From contig JAJQDJ010000097.1 in NCBI GenBank assembly GCA_021202205.1, positions 1 to 7,463 of the forward strand: a stretch of DNA of 7,463 nucleotides, in the 5' to 3' direction. Positions within the stretch are counted from its first letter, which is position 1, and each line of letters opens with the position of its first letter. The notes under the pieces are model-generated. The model worked only from the letters and a program-made list of their open reading frames with translations, did not search any database and had not been told where the DNA came from. The stretch comes from Erysipelotrichaceae bacterium. Lineage in GTDB: Bacteria > Bacillota_I > Bacilli_A > Erysipelotrichales > Coprobacillaceae. A program made the translations under genes and the position numbers. Of the stretch, positions 5,846-7,463 are shown in pieces.

Positions 5846-7177
5846 TCAATTTATGGCTTTTATCCAATGCTCATGAATAGTCATATGGTCAAATTTTGAT
5901 ATTGTCTTTGCTTGAGAAGCATAGATTTTATAAGCTTGATATTTTTTGTCAATATATTCCTTACTTATATTGGATTCTAAATTATTAGGTAAATTGTTTT
6001 TTGCATAGTATTTACCAAAGTAATAAAGTTTATTTAATTGTCCAGCATTCTTAGTAATGCTTGTTACGAGATCATGTGTCATTTTATGATGAATATGCCC
6101 ATATTCACCTTCCTGATTATGTGTTGTAATTTGATCCCAATCTTTATAATTAATCACAAATTCTAAATCTTTTATAATATCATCTTTATCATTCGACCAA
6201 TTACTTCTTTCACCATTAACTTTATCTGGATAACTTAAAATAATACCTCTAGCACCTAATGTTTCATCATCAGGATGTGCAACTATCATTAATTTAGTAG
6301 TATCATCGATGTTAGCGTTTTGAAGTTTTTGTATTGTTAATTCATTTCCTGATATTTGTTTGGTTTCTACCGTTAAATTGATTTGAGTAGTAGCATTCAA
6401 ATCATTGGATGTTACAGTAATGGTCGTATTTCCAATTTTCTTAGCAGTAATCATTCCATTACTATCAACACTAGCAATCGATTCATCTTCAATTGCATAG
6501 TTTAATATATTATCAGTTATATTAGATGGAAATAATTGACATACAATTCGGCTTGTTTGATTAGGATTTAATATTATGTTATTTCCACTTTTAATAACAA
6601 TATTTGATACCTTAATAACTTCATCCAATACTTCTATATTTTTGACTGATTCAACAACATTATTATGTATTAATGATATTTGAACATCTCCACTTTTAAT
6701 ACCAGAAACGACACCATTTTCATTAACGGTAGCAATCGTTTCATTACTAGAAAACCATTGGATATCATTAACTTTTTCATTAGTTTCGGTGTCAATAGCA
6801 CTCAATGTTAAAGTTGAATTAACTTGTAATTGTTGTGGTGAAGAATCAATAGCATATGGATGTTCTTTAACAACAACCTCAAATGTTTTATAAAGTAATG
6901 ATCCTTTAACTTTCACTCTTACTGTAGCATTACCAACAGATAAACCTGTAAATAATCCATTATTATCTATTGTTATTAAACCATTACGATCACATGTATA
7001 TTCAATATTTTGATCAATATTATCCATTTGATATGTTTGACCAACATATATTTCCATATCTTGTAAAAGTGAATCATTTACTGTTACAAATAACGATTTA
7101 ACTCCAATTGAAAAAAATCCTAATATACATATTAAACATATCAAAAATAATAATTTGGTTATTTTCTTACATCTCAT
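5846..7177 (-). CDS. membrane-anchored BIG2-repeat protein with a shortened PIG-L deacetylase domain
   Basis: I use the ATG at 7177 (443 residues): AGAGG at 7185-7189 is 7 bases away. The adjacent ATG at 7180 (4 bases) is possible; the ATG at 7228 has no ribosome binding site and overlaps the promoter region. Residues 1-29 are a basic start plus hydrophobic helix without a clear cleavage site or lipobox, so a signal anchor is likely. Three BIG2-type Ig-like domains follow at about 31-103, 109-183 and 190-270, each with the repeating pattern of IATV/SV-D/NGVV-TG-GxxxI. Residues 294-440 match the PIG-L/LmbE zinc deacetylase family: AHPDDE at 300-305 and GEYGHIHHK near 357-365, the metal-binding motifs. 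The strand and helix that normally lie between HPDDE and the LSYPD region seem to be missing, so activity is uncertain. The location suggests action on the exported glycan, perhaps removing N-acetyl groups; that is inference. Confidence 0.8.
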   Translation of the reverse strand: MRCKKITKLLFLICLICILGFFSIGVKSLFVTVNDSLLQDMEIYVGQTYQMDNIDQNIEYTCDRNGLITIDNNGLFTGLSVGNATVRVKVKGSLLYKTFEVVVKEHPYAIDSSPQQLQVNSTLTLSAIDTETNEKVNDIQWFSSNETIATVNENGVVSGIKSGDVQISLIHNNVVESVKNIEVLDEVIKVSNIVIKSGNNIILNPNQTSRIVCQLFPSNITDNILNYAIEDESIASVDSNGMITAKKIGNTTITVTSNDLNATTQINLTVETKQISGNELTIQKLQNANIDDTTKLMIVAHPDDETLGARGIILSYPDKVNGERSNWSNDKDDIIKDLEFVINYKDWDQITTHNQEGEYGHIHHKMTHDLVTSITKNAGQLNKLYYFGKYYAKNNLPNNLESNISKEYIDKKYQAYKIYASQAKTISKFDHMTIHEHWIKAIN

Positions 7178-7184
7178 CATAAAA

Positions 7185-7189
7185 CCTCT
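7185..7189 (-). promoter_or_regulatory. ribosome binding site of the BIG2/PIG-L gene
   Basis: AAAAGAGG is read on the minus strand; its AGAGG core is 4 bases from the ATG at 7180 and 7 bases from the ATG at 7177. It makes the upstream ATG at 7228 unlikely as the true start. Confidence 0.7.
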
Positions 7190-7200
7190 TTTCTTTATCA

Positions 7201-7218
7201 CACTATCATTATGATGTG
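7201..7218. repeat. short dyad in the leader of the BIG2/PIG-L gene
   Basis: The arms CAC-(T)-ATCAT and ATGAT-GTG surround a single central base, with one unpaired T in the left arm. The one-base centre does not favour an RNA hairpin, so a protein-binding site is the likelier reading if it means anything. It lies between the putative promoter and the ribosome binding site. Confidence 0.3.
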
Positions 7219-7238
7219 TAAGTTTCATGAAAAAAATG

Positions 7239-7254
7239 TGTCAATAATATGACA
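7239..7254. promoter_or_regulatory. palindrome TGTCA-N6-TGACA covering the putative -10 (candidate operator)
   Basis: Perfect 5-base inverted arms TGTCA (7239-7243) and TGACA (7250-7254) flank exactly the six bases that read TATTAT, the putative -10, on the minus strand. A repressor bound here would block polymerase. No regulator gene is in the window and the short arms could arise by chance. Confidence 0.35.
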
Positions 7255-7273
7255 AATTAAATAGAGGATTCAA
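7244..7273 (-). promoter_or_regulatory. putative promoter for the BIG2/PIG-L gene (and possibly glf)
   Basis: On the minus strand TTGAAT (7268-7273) is followed after 18 bases by TATTAT (7244-7249). Expected initiation near 7237 would give a leader of about 60 bases before the ATG at 7177. The hexamers match consensus at four and five positions. This is the most consistent promoter candidate upstream of the first gene. Confidence 0.45.
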
Positions 7274-7463
7274 ATATTGACATTAAAATAAATACAGAAA
7301 AAAATAATTCATCATTTGCACAGTGGAGGTAGTCGGCATTAAAAAACATATGATTTTATCGTAGATTTTAGAAAATGTTTTTTTTAAAATTAGGCTTTTT
7401 GAGGTTAACTATTACCAGTTTTAGTGTGAATTCTATAATATATAAAACCTAATTAAAAGATAA
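7274..7463. other. non-coding upstream region without a recognisable gene
   Basis: All frames are broken by stops within a few tens of codons. The region is very AT-rich except for a GC-richer patch at about 7318-7338 (GCACAGTGGAGGTAGTCGGC). A perfect TTGACA on the plus strand at 7277-7282 lacks a good -10. A perfect TATAAT on the plus strand at 7434-7439, with TTACCA 16 bases upstream (7412-7417), could be a promoter reading out of the window to the right. An imperfect inverted repeat is listed separately. Confidence 0.5.
7388..7454. repeat. imperfect inverted repeat AATTAGG(C)TTTT / AAAACCTAATT
   Basis: The left arm at 7388-7399 and right arm at 7444-7454 match over 11 bases if one extra C in the left arm is skipped. 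They are about 44 bases apart. The distance is long for a terminator, so it could be a regulatory dyad, a remnant of a mobile element end, or chance in AT-rich DNA. Confidence 0.3.

Noticed and set aside
7181..7228. Longer N-terminus of the BIG2/PIG-L protein starting at 7228
   Set aside because: No ribosome binding site precedes that ATG, the added residues are hydrophilic ahead of the signal anchor, and a clear AGAGG site serves the ATGs at 7180 and 7177.
7277..7309. Plus-strand promoter from the perfect TTGACA at 7277-7282
   Set aside because: There is no good -10 at 16-18 bases and no gene follows on the plus strand; the best -10-like hexamer is 20 bases away.
1..7463. CRISPR arrays, tRNA or rRNA genes
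   Set aside because: No regularly spaced direct repeats and no tRNA- or rRNA-like sequence were seen on either strand.

Overview
This is an AT-rich (roughly 30% GC by eye) stretch with seven complete genes, all read from the minus strand. Short gaps, strong GGAG-type ribosome binding sites and the gene content point to a low-GC Gram-positive bacterium (Bacillota). A gut Erysipelotrichia/Coprobacillaceae-type organism is my guess, but no gene here fixes the taxon. The window is a cell-surface polymer locus of the teichoic-acid / glycerol-phosphate polysaccharide type.

In transcription order (right to left) it holds: a membrane-anchored protein with three bacterial Ig-like (BIG2) domains and a PIG-L-type deacetylase domain (7177-5846); UDP-galactopyranose mutase glf (5768-4650); two different single-domain CDP-glycerol glycerophosphotransferases of the TagB/TagF family (4574-3372 and 3375-2284, joined by an ATGA overlap); the polymer-export ABC permease tagG (2174-1347); its ATPase tagH (1335-523); and glycerol-3-phosphate cytidylyltransferase tagD (511-122). 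A possible next gene starts at 43 and runs off the left edge. The 235 bases right of 7228 hold no convincing gene.

The pathway reads coherently. TagD makes CDP-glycerol, the two transferases put glycerol phosphate onto a lipid-linked acceptor on the inner face of the membrane, and TagG/TagH flip the product out. Glf supplies UDP-galactofuranose, so the glycan may also contain galactofuranose. The BIG2/PIG-L protein would sit outside on the surface. Linkage-unit genes (tagO, tagA) and a galactofuranosyltransferase are not in the window, so wall teichoic acid versus a glycerol-phosphate capsule cannot be decided.

Putative promoters lie ahead of the BIG2/PIG-L gene, ahead of the first transferase (just after a weak terminator-like hairpin behind glf) and ahead of tagG. 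This suggests two or three transcription units. Three start codons are best placed downstream of the longest open frame because clear ribosome binding sites point to internal ATGs. The oddest item is the PIG-L domain: it keeps its metal-binding motifs but appears to have lost, in frame, the segment that normally follows the HPDDE motif.
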